Source: Liquidambar formosana (taxonomy: Eukaryota > Streptophyta > Magnoliopsida > Saxifragales > Altingiaceae). Taken from it: DNA of 64,000 nt. The DNA is taken from NCBI GenBank assembly GCA_039720395.1, contig CM077834.1, positions 2,810,607 to 2,874,606 of the forward strand. Reading direction: 5' to 3'. Below are positions 17,321 to 28,847 of this stretch, piece after piece. Under the pieces are notes generated by a model. It did not search any database. It saw nothing but the letters and a program-made list of their open reading frames with translations, and was not told where the DNA came from. The first letter of the stretch is position 1. Each line of letters starts with the position of its first letter. Made by a program: the position numbers and the translations under genes.

Positions 17321-19400
17321 CTTGGTTGAATGTATTCGTCACTTGAATATATTCTTCCATTTCAAAAGTGTATTCACCCTTTGAATATACTCCTCAGTTT
17401 CAAATTCTTGATTTTCCATCCCACTTGGTTGAATATACTCATCACTTGAATATATTCTTCCATTTCAAAAGTGCATTCACTCTTTGAATATGCTTCTCAG
17501 CTTCAAATTCTCATTCTCTATCATACTTGGTTGAATATATTCATCACTTGAATATATTCTTCCATTGCAAAAGCATGTTCACCCATTGAATATGCTTCCT
17601 AGTTTCAGATCCTCATTATCACTTACTTGGTTAAATATATTCATCACTTGAATATATTTCTCCATTTCAATGGTATACTCATCACTCGAGTATACTTCTC
17701 AGATATTTCGTCACTTACTTGGTTAAGTATATCCATCGCTTGGGTATATTTCTCCATTTCAATGGTATGTTCATCACTTGAACATACTTCTCAGATCATT
17801 TGTCACTTACTTGGTTAAGTATATCCACCACTTGGGTATATTTTTTCCATTTCAATGGTATGTTCATCACTTGAACATACTTCTCAGATCATTTGTCACT
17901 TACTTGGTTAAGTATATCCACCACTTGGGTATATTTTTTCCATTTCAATGGTATACTCATCACTTGAGTACACTTCTCAGATATTTTGCCACTTACTTGG
18001 TTAAGTATATTCATCACTTGAATATATTTCTCCATTTCAATAGTATGTTCATCACTTGAACATACTTCTCAGAATATTTGTCACTTACTTGGTTAAATAT
18101 ATTCATGACTAGAATATATTTCTCCATTTCAATGGTGTACTCATCACTTGAGTACACTTCTCAGATTATTCTCTATCTTACTTGCTTAAGTATATCCATC
18201 GCTTGGATATATTTCTCTATTTCAATGGTATGTTTATCACTTAAACATACTTGTCACTTACTTGGTTAAGTATATCCATCACTTGGATATATTTCTCTAT
18301 TTCAATGGTATGTTTATCACTCAAACATACTTGTCACTTATTTGGTTAAGTATATTCGTGACTAGAATATATTTCTCCATTTCAATGGTGTACTCATCAC
18401 TTGAGTACACTTCTCAGATTATTCTTATCTTACTTGGTTAAATATATCCGTCGTTTGGATATATTTCTCCATTTCAATGGTATGCTCATCACTTGAGTGT
18501 ACTTCTCAGCTTACTTGGTTAAATATATCCATCACTTGGATACATTTCTCCATTTCAAAAGTGTGTTCATCACTTGAACGTACTTCTCAGTCTTTTTCAA
18601 TCATTAAGTATACTCATCACTTGAGTATATTTCTCAGCATCTTTTTCATCACTTGGTTAAATATGTTCGTGACCTGAATATATTTCTCCATTTCAAAAGT
18701 ACACTCATCACTTGAATACACCTCTCAGATTATTCTTATCCTACTTGGTTAAGTATATCCATCGCTTGGGTATATTTCTCCATTTCAATGGTATGTTCAT
18801 CACTTGAACATACTTCTCAGATTATTTGTCACTTACTTGGTTAAATATATTCATCACTTGAATATATTTCTCCATTTCAATGGTATACTCATCACTTGAG
18901 TATACTTCTCAGTTCATTCTCTATCTTACTTAGTTAAATATATTCGTGACCTGAATATATTTCTCATTTTTCAAAAGTATGTTCATCACTTGAACGTACT
19001 TCTCAGTCTTTCTCAATCATTAAGTATCCTCACCACTTGAGTATACTTCTCAGATTTCATTCTCACATTACTTGGTTAAATATATTCGTGACCTGAATAT
19101 ATTTCTCCATTTCAATGGTATACTCATCACTTGAGTATACTTCTCAGATATTTTGTCACTTACTTGGTTAAGTATATCCATCGCTTGGATATATTTCTCC
19201 ATTTCAAAGGTATGTTCATCACTTGAACGTACTTCTCAGATCTCATTCTCATCACTTGGTTAAATATATTCGTGACTAGAATATATTTCTCCATTTCAAA
19301 AGTATGTTCATTCGTAGTGGCTTGAATATGCTTCTCTTGACAATCATCAACCCCCAGTGGTTTAAGTATACTCATGACTTGAGTACACTTCCTTATTTCA
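17321..19400 (+). repeat. Tandem array (~92-bp unit) of small palindromes
   Basis: Units start with CTTGGTTAA/G. Examples lie at 17321, 17423, 17526, 17626, 17718, 17810, 17903, 17996, 18088, 18181, 18433 and 18836. The usual period is 92-93 bp, with 80-bp and 100-103-bp variants and about 22-23 units in all. Each unit holds two short inverted repeats around a TCACT-like centre, such as GTATGTTCATCACTTGAACA. The two palindromes are separated by TTTCTCCATTTCAATG and CTTCTCAGAT. The array lies between the antisense ORF and the 3' LTR, where Ogre-like elements are known to carry tandem repeats. Arm sequences differ between units but stay complementary. Confidence 0.9.
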
Positions 19401-19527
19401 GTCTCAGGTTTTCAACCTCCCATCATTGTTGGTATCAGTGTGTGATTTCTCCGGGCTTTTTGGCCAAAAATGGGTTGTTCTTTATCATTGGTTCACAAGT
19501 GTAACTTGTTCGCCAATGAGGGGCTTC
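19401..19527 (+). promoter_or_regulatory. Polypurine tract region before the 3' LTR
   Basis: The purine-rich AATGAGGGG (19515-19523) followed by CTTC directly precedes the LTR start TGTCACACCCC at 19528. That is where plus-strand priming occurs in LTR retrotransposons. It is shorter and less pure than a classical tract. Confidence 0.6.
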
Positions 19528-20120
19528 TGTCACACCCCATTTTTGCACCACCTTACTAGGGCTCATCATTTCATGCATGTTTTTATTTTGTTTTTGAGTC
19601 TAGTCACTTGCATTAGTTTTCTAGAGTCACAAGGACAATGGATATGAATTTTGGTTCAAATTGGAGTTGATCTTGAGGGATAATAAGAGCTTTTGTGACT
19701 TGAGGGGCATAATCGTCTTTTAAGTCCCAAACTTTTCATTTGACCTTGGAATGATCTCCAAATTGTCAATTGGAGTTCATATGGATGCATATGAGGTATT
19801 TCTAGGTTCAATTTGGTAAGTCAATGGCTCGGGATTAAAATGGCTCGATGTAGTTCAAGTTGGTTAATTGACCCTTCCTTGGGTTACCTCTAATTGACTC
19901 ACAATTACCAACCAAATCTTTTCAAATTGACTTTCATTAGTCATCATTTTACCCTCAAAAGTGTTTCATGAAGTTCAATTTTGATATGGCCTGATGATGA
20001 GTTTAGTGTGGTTATTTACGGATTATCCTTGAAGAATTAGTGCGAATCACAGCATGAGATTTTTGGTTAAAATGAAAAGAAAATTATTTTATTAAATTAG
20101 CCATTTTTATCATGACACTA

Positions 20121-20180
20121 ACACGTGTACGTATGTGATGAGTGTGTGTACGCACATACGATACATGTGCATGCGTGTTA
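20121..20180. repeat. Alternating purine/pyrimidine palindromic tract in LTR
   Basis: CGTATGTG and CACATACG are inverted copies about 15 bp apart. Around them are ACACGTGTACGTATGTG, GTGTGTGTACGCACATACG and ACATGTGCATGCGTGT. The tract lies about 140-200 bp upstream of the LTR TATA box, in U3, where enhancer elements are expected. Z-DNA or dimeric factor binding is possible but not shown. Confidence 0.6.
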
Positions 20181-20320
20181 GCGGTCAGTCTCCCAATTTT
20201 TATAAAAGACAATTTCCATTTCCTATTCAGATTAGAAGTCTTTTATCATTATAAAATACCTTTTGATTATTCTCCAAGGAAACCTAGTCCAGGAAGGAAA
20301 GGGAAACTCCAGATTTCAAC

Positions 20321-20328
20321 TATAAATA
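20321..20328 (+). promoter_or_regulatory. LTR TATA box
   Basis: TATAAATA lies 794 bp into the LTR. Transcription would begin about 30 bp downstream, near 20350, and define the start of R. Confidence 0.6.
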
Positions 20329-22334
20329 CTCTCTTAATGTCTTTAAACAAGGGAGAGGAGAAGAGGGTTTGGAGGGAGTGAAATTCGTCATAATTCAGCA
20401 GCATATTTTCTGAAAACCAGCAGTCGTATTTTAATCATAACTTTTTCATCCGAAGTCAGAATTTGATGAAATTGGTCTTGTTAGAAAGATAATTAAATTC
20501 TCTACAACTTTGTATTTCACAAGCTTTGTCCAAATCCAACGTTTTCATACCCAAAAACGCGATTGAAGTTGCTGCTGCTGCAAAGTGACGAGAATCACTT
20601 TTTCTTTTCTCTTGTTCTCTTTTTGTTTTCTATTTCTTTTCAAAGTTGAGTGAGTTTTGATCTCTTTGCTGTGATACCACTTTGACAAAGAGGAGGATTC
20701 GTGTTGGTTTGATTCACTCTAAAGACTTGAGGAGCCACGAACAATTACAAACACAAGGGGAGCCACTTCCTAAGGTATTCTCCTTCTCTATTCAAGCTTA
20801 AACTAGGTTTTCATATGGGTTAGGCCTATTGCATGTTAAAGGTGACCTTTTTATCATGTATTAACACTCTAGCTAGTTAATATACATGGAATATCTATTT
20901 TTTATCTACTGATTAGCATGCTTTAGGGCTGTCCTTTAGGTTTTTAATGCATAGTTGTGATTCTTGTGCTCCTGTTTGTCCTTGTGCTAGGATTAGTGTC
21001 ATTGCATGTTAGAGTTAGGATTTTCATCATGTTATATTGCTTTAGTTAGTTAATATGCATGATTTAATTTCTGTTTAGTTTGGTTTTAGCATGATTAAAG
21101 TATGTTTTGTATGTTTTTAAGCATATTTGTGAGTTTAGGGTTTTAGAGTCATTGTTTCGTGTTTGTTTTCATATAGCATGATAAAGTAGACTTTTTTATT
21201 TGGTTTTTCTTCGTGTTTGTTGTATGTGTTTTTCATATGGAGTAAACATGATAGTTTTGCATGCATGTTAGTATGTTTTAGGGTTTTTATGCATGATATG
21301 GTTCTAGGAATATGTTAGGACTTATTATTGTTCGCTGTTTTTGCTATTGGCATGCTTAGTGGATGATTTTAGGTCATAATACTATTCTGTCCAGATTTGC
21401 ATGTTAGTGTTTTTGCATGGTTTTGAGCACTTGTAAGGGTGCAAATAGGTGTGGTATTTGTCCCATGGCAAATAGGGCTGCTTATGTCTGAAATGGCTAA
21501 ATGCTTGGAGCTAATTGCGCTCAGGTAAGTGGGTGTGAAGGTGCCCCAATTCACCTTTCTTCTTAACTCATTCTCTTCTCCCTATTTAGGGTTAATTTTT
21601 AATATGATCCTATGGTTTAATTAGAGGTTTCCTTAACCAACAAAATTCTGGTTTTTATTAAAGTTTCCATTTTGCGGATTTCTTTCCTAAAATCAAACTT
21701 TCTATCATATTCAACTCTTTTGATCAAATAAGGAAACCTAGGGTTTTTACCATAGGTTTGTATTAGGATTTAACCTTAGTTCTAATCGAACTACGTGGAC
21801 TTTGATCCATGTATTTCGTTGCATGGTACGTAGGCGCTCTTCGTGAGGCTCAAGTCCGTTCTAGGATCCAAGCATCCTAGGTTTATTTATGTTTTCTTTT
21901 CTTCTTTTTATTTTCTGTTTTTATTTGCTTATTATGCATGGATGGATGAATGAAATATATGATATGCATGCAATTCTTGTGATGATATACTTGCTGATTT
22001 TTGTATGGAAAGACTTTAATTTAGCCCAAATGAACTGAGAGACCGAAAAGGTGACATGGGTGCCTATAGGCTTTGCCTAGAACCTTCCCATGTCATAACT
22101 TAGCCTCCGAATCCCCGATTTCTTTGGTTTTCAAAAGATTGGTTTTTGCCTATCCTTTTTTTATGGAGTCATTCAAATTGTTTTCCTAAAACAACCTGAT
22201 TTTTAGGGTTTTCCTTGTTTCCTTTAAAAAATAAGGTGGCGACTCCTTTCCTTTTTTCTTTTTCAAACTCACTTTCTTTTCAATCCCTCGTGGGCCCAAT
22301 TTCTGGGGTTCACAAGCATTATGTACTCTTTTAG

Positions 22335-22812
22335 TTGAATTCGTTAGCGCTTTGTTTTACCAGAGTAATAGTAGAGGTGTGAAAAACACTTGCATCATAC
22401 ACTTATAATCAATCCCAGTTTGAACCCAAAGAGTCCATCTTTTCGGAATGGTATGTGAGCGATCTTTCTAATTGATTTGGGGCCACTTGACCAATAATTT
22501 TGTGGAAGCCAGAGATGTGGGGAGACCATTTCGGGTCCATTTAATTAGGACAGTGTAGTATTTGGCAGATTCCTTTTCATTTTACAAAAGGTCTACCTCA
22601 GTAGGGCATGGCAACTCCTCAATGAAACTTCTTAGTTTCCTAGCATGTCTTTGTTCATGGCTCCCACTTGGTCTCTTATCTCCACACACTCCTTAAGTTT
22701 GTTCGTGGCTCCCACATAACTCATAAGCAAGTATATACATCTCCACTTAACCTTCCTATTTTAACAGTCTTCACATCTTAATTTGGTTTTCAGATATTTT
22801 TTTGAGGAAAAG
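22335..22812 (+). promoter_or_regulatory. RLP promoter module 1 (upstream of RLP-A)
   Basis: It contains the string of motifs that also precedes RLP-B and recurs alone further on: ACCAGAGTAATAGTAGAGG, AATTGATTTGGGGCCACTTG, CCATTTCGGGTCC, ATTAGGACAG, CTAGCATGTCTTTGTTCATG, GGCTCCCAC. It ends at the RLP-A start codon. It is a conserved upstream region shared by paralogues. Which bases are regulatory is not known. Confidence 0.65.
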
Positions 22813-23898
22813 ATGGGGTTGTTAATGTGCCTTTGACTCCTTACTATCATTCTCTTGCAAGCTGAAGTTAATTGTTCATCATCTCTCTCTTCCAATTCTC
22901 CTTCTACCCAATTATGCCCACTTGACAAGAGGCTCGCCTTGCTTCGATTGAAGAACAGCTTTCCTCTAATAGTTATGCTTCTGATTCTCAGTAAGTGTGA
23001 TAAATCTAATCCAAAGATGCTTAGCTAGGAGGAGGGTACTGATTGTTGCGCAAGGGATGGGGTCACGTGTGATAGCGTGACAGGCCACGTGATCGGCCTC
23101 GACCTACGCTGCGGTTGGCTACAAGGCACCATCTTATCCAACAGCACCCTCTTTCTTCTTCCTCACCTCCAACTGCTCAACTTTGCTCAAAATGACTTCA
23201 ACGGCTCCGAAATTCCGTCTGGGTTTGGCTGGTTTACAAGTTTGATACATCTCAACCTCTCCTCCTCTATATTTTCTGGTGATATCCCATCAGAAATCTC
23301 TCACCTGTCCAAATTGGTTTCACTTGATCTTTCTTTTAATATGGACAGTTCTACCGGGCTTAATTTGTTGAGCCTCACTAGTTCTAATCTAAAAAAGTTG
23401 GTTTAGAACCTAATGGAATTAATAGATTGATCTTAATAGAGTAGACATGTCTTCAGTTGAAGTTGGTTCCTTGGCGAACCTAAATTCTTCATTGGTAGCC
23501 CTCAGTCTCCAAGATTGTGGATTACAAGGGGAATTCCCGAGTAACATTTTCCACCTACCAAACCTACAGACGATTGATTTATCCAACAACTATTTTCTCA
23601 CCGTTTATTTTCCAAAGGCTAAATGGACAGTGCCTTTGAGTTTCTGGATTTATCGAACATTAATTTCTTAAAAGAAGTGCCCCAAGAAGTGCCTCAATCA
23701 ATCAACAATCTATGGTCTTCGAATTATTTGAATCTCTCTTCTTGCAAGCTTTTAGGGTCTATTCCTGCATTCCTTGGAAACCTTTCATAGATCACTCGTT
23801 TCAACCTCTCATCTAACCAATTCAATGGTGAGATCCCATCATCACTGTCAACCTTGGGCGACTCAATTACTTATATCTCTCAGGCAACAATTTCAGTG
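22813..23898 (+). pseudogene. RLP-A exon 1: signal, LRRNT, first LRRs
   Basis: It starts MGLLMCL, then a stop, then a signal-like stretch, an N-terminal cap ending CCARDGVTCD and GHVIGLDLRC. LRRs follow, including FTSLIHLNLSSSIFSGDIPS. Stops are at TGA 22834 (approximate), TAG near 23026 and TAG at 23404. The frame reopens at 23447 with LRRs to PSNIFHLPNLQTIDLSNNYF. It ends in the donor CAGTG|GTAAGT at 23898. The LRR part of RLP genes is normally a single exon, so the donor here is unusual. Confidence 0.7.
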
Positions 23899-23994
23899 GT
23901 AAGTTCCCATTTGGTAATAAGCTGTAAGCATAATTATGAGTTTTATAATTTAATTTATTTTCCAACTCTCTCATACTACAACTGCATGTTCAAG

Positions 23995-24137
23995 TTCGAT
24001 TCCGACATGGATTGGCAATCTCACAAAAATATCTTCTTTGTTGCTCCAATTTAACAATTTCGGTGACTAGATCCCATTGACTCTTTCAAATCTTTAGCAG
24101 CTCACTTTCTTGGATCTCTCACGCAACCATTTCATCG
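23995..24137 (+). pseudogene. RLP-A LRR-pair exon 2
   Basis: It follows CATGTTCAAG and ends in ATTTCATCG|GTTAGT. It encodes an LRR pair starting with TRP-Ile-Gly-Asn-Leu-Thr-type sequence (ATGGATTGGCAATCTCACA), with an in-frame TAG in the GACTAGATCCC segment. Length is 143 bp against the 144-bp norm of its sister exons. Confidence 0.6.
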
Positions 24138-24293
24138 GTTAGTTGATCACATCTCAGTTACAACTACTTTTTGGTCATATTCGTATATTGTAGTATAATT
24201 TGTATGACTAATTACATTTTGCGTTATAATGAGTTGCAAGCTAGACTAGTTTTGAGGTTATTTTAAATTCTGTCTCCTACCACATATGTTCAG

Positions 24294-24443
24294 GCACAAT
24301 TCTGGCATGGATTGGCAATCTCATACAAATATTTTCTTTGTCGCTCCAATTCAACAATTTTAGTGGCCAAATCCCATATATATCAACTCTTTCAAAGCTC
24401 GAGCAGCCTACTCTATTGGATATCTCAAGCAACAATTTCAACG
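24294..24443 (+). pseudogene. RLP-A LRR-pair exon 3, donor lost
   Basis: The acceptor is ATGTTCAG|GC. The sequence is a close copy of the other LRR-pair exons, with a small insertion of ATATATCA (150 bp total). The expected donor GTTAGT has become ATTAGT. Confidence 0.6.
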
Positions 24444-25724
24444 ATTAGTTCACATCCCTTGTCACAAACATGGTGACACAATTTCTTTACTTTTGACATC
24501 TTAAGAGAAGGGTAAGGTTATGATTATTTAGCTGCTCTCATTGTCTTACTAACTTGTTAGCTCCTTGGTTTGATTACAGAGGCGCATTAACATTTTACTA
24601 ATGACATAGAAAGGGGCAAGCCAAAGTTAATCAACATAGTTTTAGCATGAATCTTTACATGTGTGCCACAGTATCATATTTAATTTGTATTATAAGTTGG
24701 TTCCACGTATAAAATTGGCGTAACAAATCCCCACTATGTTGAAAGTTCCTGGTCTAGATGTGCATTGAAATATCTGATGGAGTGGATACCATTTATACAA
24801 TACAACTTGAGATAAGCAAGCCTCATCAAAATAGATGAGGACTATTTCGGTCAACTCAATTTTAGGATAGAGAACCTGAAATTTCAACTTGGGCGAGTAA
24901 TCAAAATCATTGAAACTATGTGGGCTTACACCTGATGATGTGACACATGTCCTGAAATTAGAGCCATAAATTTTGAATTTGATGTGAATTCAATATATAA
25001 GCAACTCTCCTAATAGCCATCTTGGCCGCTTTTTTGAAAAAAAACAAAAATACTGTTCGAACAAATCTAGACTCATATAAGACCTCAGAACCCATATGGA
25101 CCATGTAAATCCAAGGTCCATATGGGTTGTGGGGTTGGTGTCCTTATACCTCAGTTATAGCTATCCTGTTAGTTATATCTATATCTATACTATCTATAAA
25201 AAGCTGAATTTTAGAAAAACTTTTGACCAACCAATATACCCTTATTTTTTTAAAAAAAATACATATCTATCATTCCTTTAATTGAAACACATAATAAACA
25301 TTCTTATCATTTGGTAACAAATGAAAGTTAGATTTTAACTCAAACTCTTAACAAATTAAAGTTAGATTTTTACTCAAATTCTTTTTCCTAGAGCAACTAT
25401 CAAGTTGCATGATAATATATATGAATATAAACTCTTTAAATATTCTGTTTTTTGAAGAAGAAAAAAATTCTGAATGTATATCTAAAGAGTTTTTAATCTT
25501 TCGTTGACAATTTTGATTATAAAAAATAAATAAAAAATGTACTTTTAATTTTGAACTTTATCTTTTATGAAAAAATATGAAATCTTTATGTATTTATAAT
25601 TTTGCATAACTAATATTATTTAAAAATACTCACATGCAACGCACGTGTGCTATATCTAATTCATATAATAAGCTGCAAGCCTAATTAGTTTTTAAATTTT
25701 CTCTCTCATACTATGATTGTTCAG
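24444..25724 (+). other. RLP-A intron region
   Basis: Just after the exon, 24444-24540 keeps the intron signature shared by all units (CATGGTGACACAATTTCTTTA, GGTAAGGTTATGAT, GCTCTCATTGTCTT). The remainder is AT-rich and shows no gene. A near-palindrome GGACCATGTAAATCCAAGGTCC is at about 25097-25118. Confidence 0.5.
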
Positions 25725-25868
25725 GCTTGATTGTGGAATGGATTGGAAATCTCACACAACTATCTTCTTTGTCGCTCGCAAATAACAATTTTAATGGCCA
25801 AATCCCATCGACACTTTCAAAGTTTAAGCTGCTCACTTTATTGGATCTCTCAAACAACTATTTCAACG
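25725..25868 (+). pseudogene. RLP-A LRR-pair exon 4 (144 bp)
   Basis: The acceptor is TTGTTCAG|GC. Two 24-residue LRRs follow, ending in CAACTATTTCAACG. Exactly 144 bp. The donor is altered (TTTAAT where GTTAGT is expected). Confidence 0.65.
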
Positions 25869-26306
25869 TTTAATTCACATTCTTTTTTGCTAACATGATG
25901 AGATGATTTCTTTACTTGGACCTATATGATTAAGGTGCTCTCATTGTCTAAGTACGGGCTTACACCCTTCAAGCAAACAAAGTTTACGAATCCTTAGGTA
26001 TATGCGCCACACAATCAAATTGTGGATCATAAATTAGTTCCACCTATAAAAATTGGAGTAACAAAGGTATAGTGGAATTCCAACATGCAATGTTCATGAT
26101 TGCTGGAACCTACCACATGAGTGGCCTAAATGTGCATTGAACTGTTTGGTGGACTTAGTATAGGATCTTTACAATAGAATTTGCATATACCAGGAATTCT
26201 AGTATTACTTGTTTGGCTATTTCGTTTCTGTGATAATAAGCTAAATGCCTGGTTCCAAATTTAATAATCGAATTTTCTAATTCCTCTTGTACTATCACTC
26301 TGCAAG

Positions 26307-26453
26307 AACGATTCCGGCAAGTCGATCTTGGTAACCTCACGAAAGTATCTACTTTGTTCCTCTCATTTAACAATTTCAGTGGCCAATTCCCATCGTCGCT
26401 TTCCACACTTACGCAACTCACTTACTTGGATCTCCAAAGCAATCAATTTAGCG
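26307..26453 (+). pseudogene. RLP-A LRR-pair exon 5
   Basis: It starts after CTCTGCAAG and ends in CAATTTAGCG|GTCAGC. The LRR core is LFLSFNNFSGQFPSSLSTLTQ. It is 147 bp, one codon longer than its sisters. Confidence 0.6.
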
Positions 26454-27463
26454 GTCAGCTCTTGTCCCTAATTATGAGTTTGATACATAATTTAGGTCTT
26501 GTTTAGGAAAACTGAATCACAAACTCGCAATATATGCACCACATTATCATATTTTGGAATATTAGTCTACTTTTGCTATAAAATTTGGTGAAACTAAACT
26601 GTTCATCGGTAAATTGCAAGTTTGGGGGAATTACAAATAGGTCTGGTTATGGACAAATAATTACAATTATTAGTCATTCTTGGTTAAGTTATCAGTCATT
26701 TACTAGGAAGTTAGTAGTCATTTGTATTGAATTTCAATTATTTGCTCGTAGGAGGACCTATCTGTAATTCCCCCAAGTTTTGAAAAGGCATCTTCAACAT
26801 TCATGATTGGATTATTATTAGGACCCACTACATCAATGGTCTACTTTTACATTGTAGCAATGATGGATGATAGGATCCATACAACGAAATTTGAGCCGGA
26901 TGAATGCAGTTAGGATTTGGTTAAAACTCAGCACCACGTTAAAGTGATTGTAGCCTTTGGATGGGCTTTTGGACAGTTAAGATTGAAAAATAAAAAATGT
27001 ACTACTAAAATGACTAAAATGACCTCAATAACAACTTTTAGATCTTTCGATCTTGGCCGTCCAAAAACCCGTCCAAGGATTGCTTATCACCTCGATCAAC
27101 ACCGAAAACTCAACACCGAATCCTAACTTAGCTTGAATGAAAGACCTCATCACTGGTGTTGGTCAAAGTAGATAGGATGGTTTTAGCCAGCTCAATTCTA
27201 GAGTAAAAAACATGAAATTTGAAGCTTATCCACACACCAGGGAAAAAAAAAAAAACTGTAGTGTATGCTCAAAATCACAAGAGTTTTAGGATTGAAGGTT
27301 TAACCATGGGACCTTCTTGTGGGCCCAGACATGATCGTTGCTTGTTTAGATTCATGAATTCTGATGAAATTTGTCTCACTAACTATTTACATTTTGGTAA
27401 CAATATATAAGTTGCATTCCTGACTTTGATTTTTCTATTTCTCTCATTTTACAATTCTCCAAG
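26454..27463 (+). other. RLP-A intron region
   Basis: No gene is seen. There is an unrelated 60-69-codon open frame but no domain. The segment ends in TTTTACAATTCTCCAAG, the acceptor of the next exon. Confidence 0.4.
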
Positions 27464-28427
27464 TTTGATTCCTGTTGGGGATATTCGTGGATTTTGTTTA
27501 ACATGATCGACACATAATCTTTACTAAAATTAAACATGAATATAATTTATAACACAAATTAAAAATCACAATTATAATGAAATTGAACATGGATAAATAA
27601 AATAATATTCCCAATTTGAATTAACAAAAATCAATACAAGTAATATATTTAATTAAAATAAAATAAGAGTAAGAAGAGCTGGCCTGTGAGAAGGCACGTG
27701 AGATCACGCTGTCCTAAAGGAACTATCGCCTCCCTACGTACAGGTGCTGCCGGACGATAGGACCTCCAAGATACAACCCCAAAGCTCACAACTCCCTCTT
27801 CTATGGGTACGTCCACATGAAGAGTATGGTGAACCCGTCCACGATCAGTTGCTCGTAAATATAATATATAAAATAACTTAATAAAGCTCTTAGAAAAATA
27901 TAGTGGAAAAGGATTGAGAAGATAATGTAAATCTATCTCATGGTCATGTAGAAAAGCCCACTATTTATAATAGTAAAATGCTGAAATTGGTTTGGGCTTA
28001 TAAAGGCCCAAAATAAGTGTTATAATAATTCTTATAACAGCCCAATAAATAACATGAAATAAAAGTCCAACGGCTAGTAACGGACACTCATAAATCATAG
28101 AAATTAAGGTCCAACGGTCAAATGAAATAAACTCATATAAATAGGCCATTAAGTCACTCGTGTGCTACGTTATGCGCCACATCACAACACGGCCGACCGG
28201 TCCGGGTCGAGGTGGGCTATGTAGGTGTGTACGCGTATGTGGTCCGAAGTTTTAAAGCTTTAAAGAAAATCACATATTTTCTAACAATTCCTACATGGCT
28301 TGGAAACCTCACACAATTATATTTAATGTGGCTGTCATCTAACAATTTCAGCGGCCCGATTCCATCATCACTTTCCAAGCTTGAGCAACTTACTCAATTG
28401 GGTTTCTCAAAAAACAATTTCTTTATG
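27464..28427 (+). pseudogene. RLP-A LRR-pair exon 6, split by solo LTR
   Basis: The exon begins TTTGATTCC at 27464, is interrupted at 27473, and resumes at 28287 with ATTCCTACATGGCTTGG. It then reads through the LRR pair (LSSNNFSGPIPSSLSKLEQL) to about 28427, where the donor is degenerate. Removing the LTR and one copy of the target duplication restores the usual exon length of about 145 bp. Confidence 0.75.
27473..28286 (-). mobile_element. Solo LTR (814 bp) inserted in LRR exon
   Basis: The ends are TGTTGGGGATATT and TTTTCTAACA (TG...CA). A perfect 5-bp duplication ATTCC lies at 27468-27472 and 28287-28291. There is no internal region, so it arose by LTR-LTR recombination. A TATA-like TATAAATAG on the minus strand at 27961-27969 suggests minus orientation. 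Related LTR sequence is at 40304-40416 plus 44072-44331, and more distantly at 47465-48136. Confidence 0.9.
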
Positions 28428-28847
28428 TAGACATTTATTAAGAGAATGGTAAGGTTATGATAAGGGTGCCCTCATTGTCTTGCGACAGCTGAACCCTTGA
28501 ATCCATATAGTTCCAACAAAAATCCAAATTACATGCGCCACACCATCACATTTTGGATTAAAAATCCAAGTTACAAGTGTGATCACATAACTCTTTACTC
28601 TCCTTTTTCTTGTATTGCATTTTTTCTATTTTTCCCGTTCCTGTTATTCTTTCTCAAAAGGGGACTTAAAAAAAAGTAAAGGATTATTTCGTTCTTGATA
28701 GTTATTTCTTTTATCGATGGATAGGAACATACTCTGGATTAGAATCATGGGGAGTACTGCCCAATCATTTCTACTAACTTAAAGCCCCAATTAGTATTTC
28801 TTTTATGCAGACATGTTCTTTTGGATAATTTACATAATCTCCTGTTA

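Larger units (their letters stand above)
8426..22314 (+). mobile_element. Ty3/Gypsy Tat-clade LTR retrotransposon, 5' end lost in gap
   Basis: The order is gag, protease, G-patch, candidate intron, RT, RNase H, second RNase H, integrase, antisense ORF, tandem palindrome array, polypurine tract, 3' LTR. This order, together with two RNase H domains and a very long LTR, is typical of the Tat clade (Ogre/Retand-like elements). Pol is open over 1119 codons, so the insertion is not ancient. The 5' gag region carries a frameshift and the antisense ORF one stop, so this copy is probably non-autonomous. The 5' target duplication cannot be checked because of the gap. Confidence 0.9.
19528..22314 (+). 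repeat. 3' LTR of the Tat element (2787 bp)
   Basis: It begins TGTCACACCCCATTTTT and ends CAATTTCTGGGGTTCACA. Both ends carry TG...CA, and the start and end are partly complementary. GGTGGCGACTCC near 22236, close to the end, is also characteristic of Ty3/Gypsy U5 sequences. A TATA box lies at 20321. The bases after it are AGCAT, but the 5' target duplication is hidden by the gap. The RLP promoter module resumes about 20 bp further on. Confidence 0.85.

Noticed and set aside
17627..19375. Several 60-93-codon frames in the tandem array
   Set aside because: They are repeats of the array translated. The frame changes between units and nothing suggests coding.
17321..19400. CRISPR-like repeat-spacer array
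   Set aside because: Both parts of each unit are repeated, the palindromes are inside the units, and the context is a plant retrotransposon.
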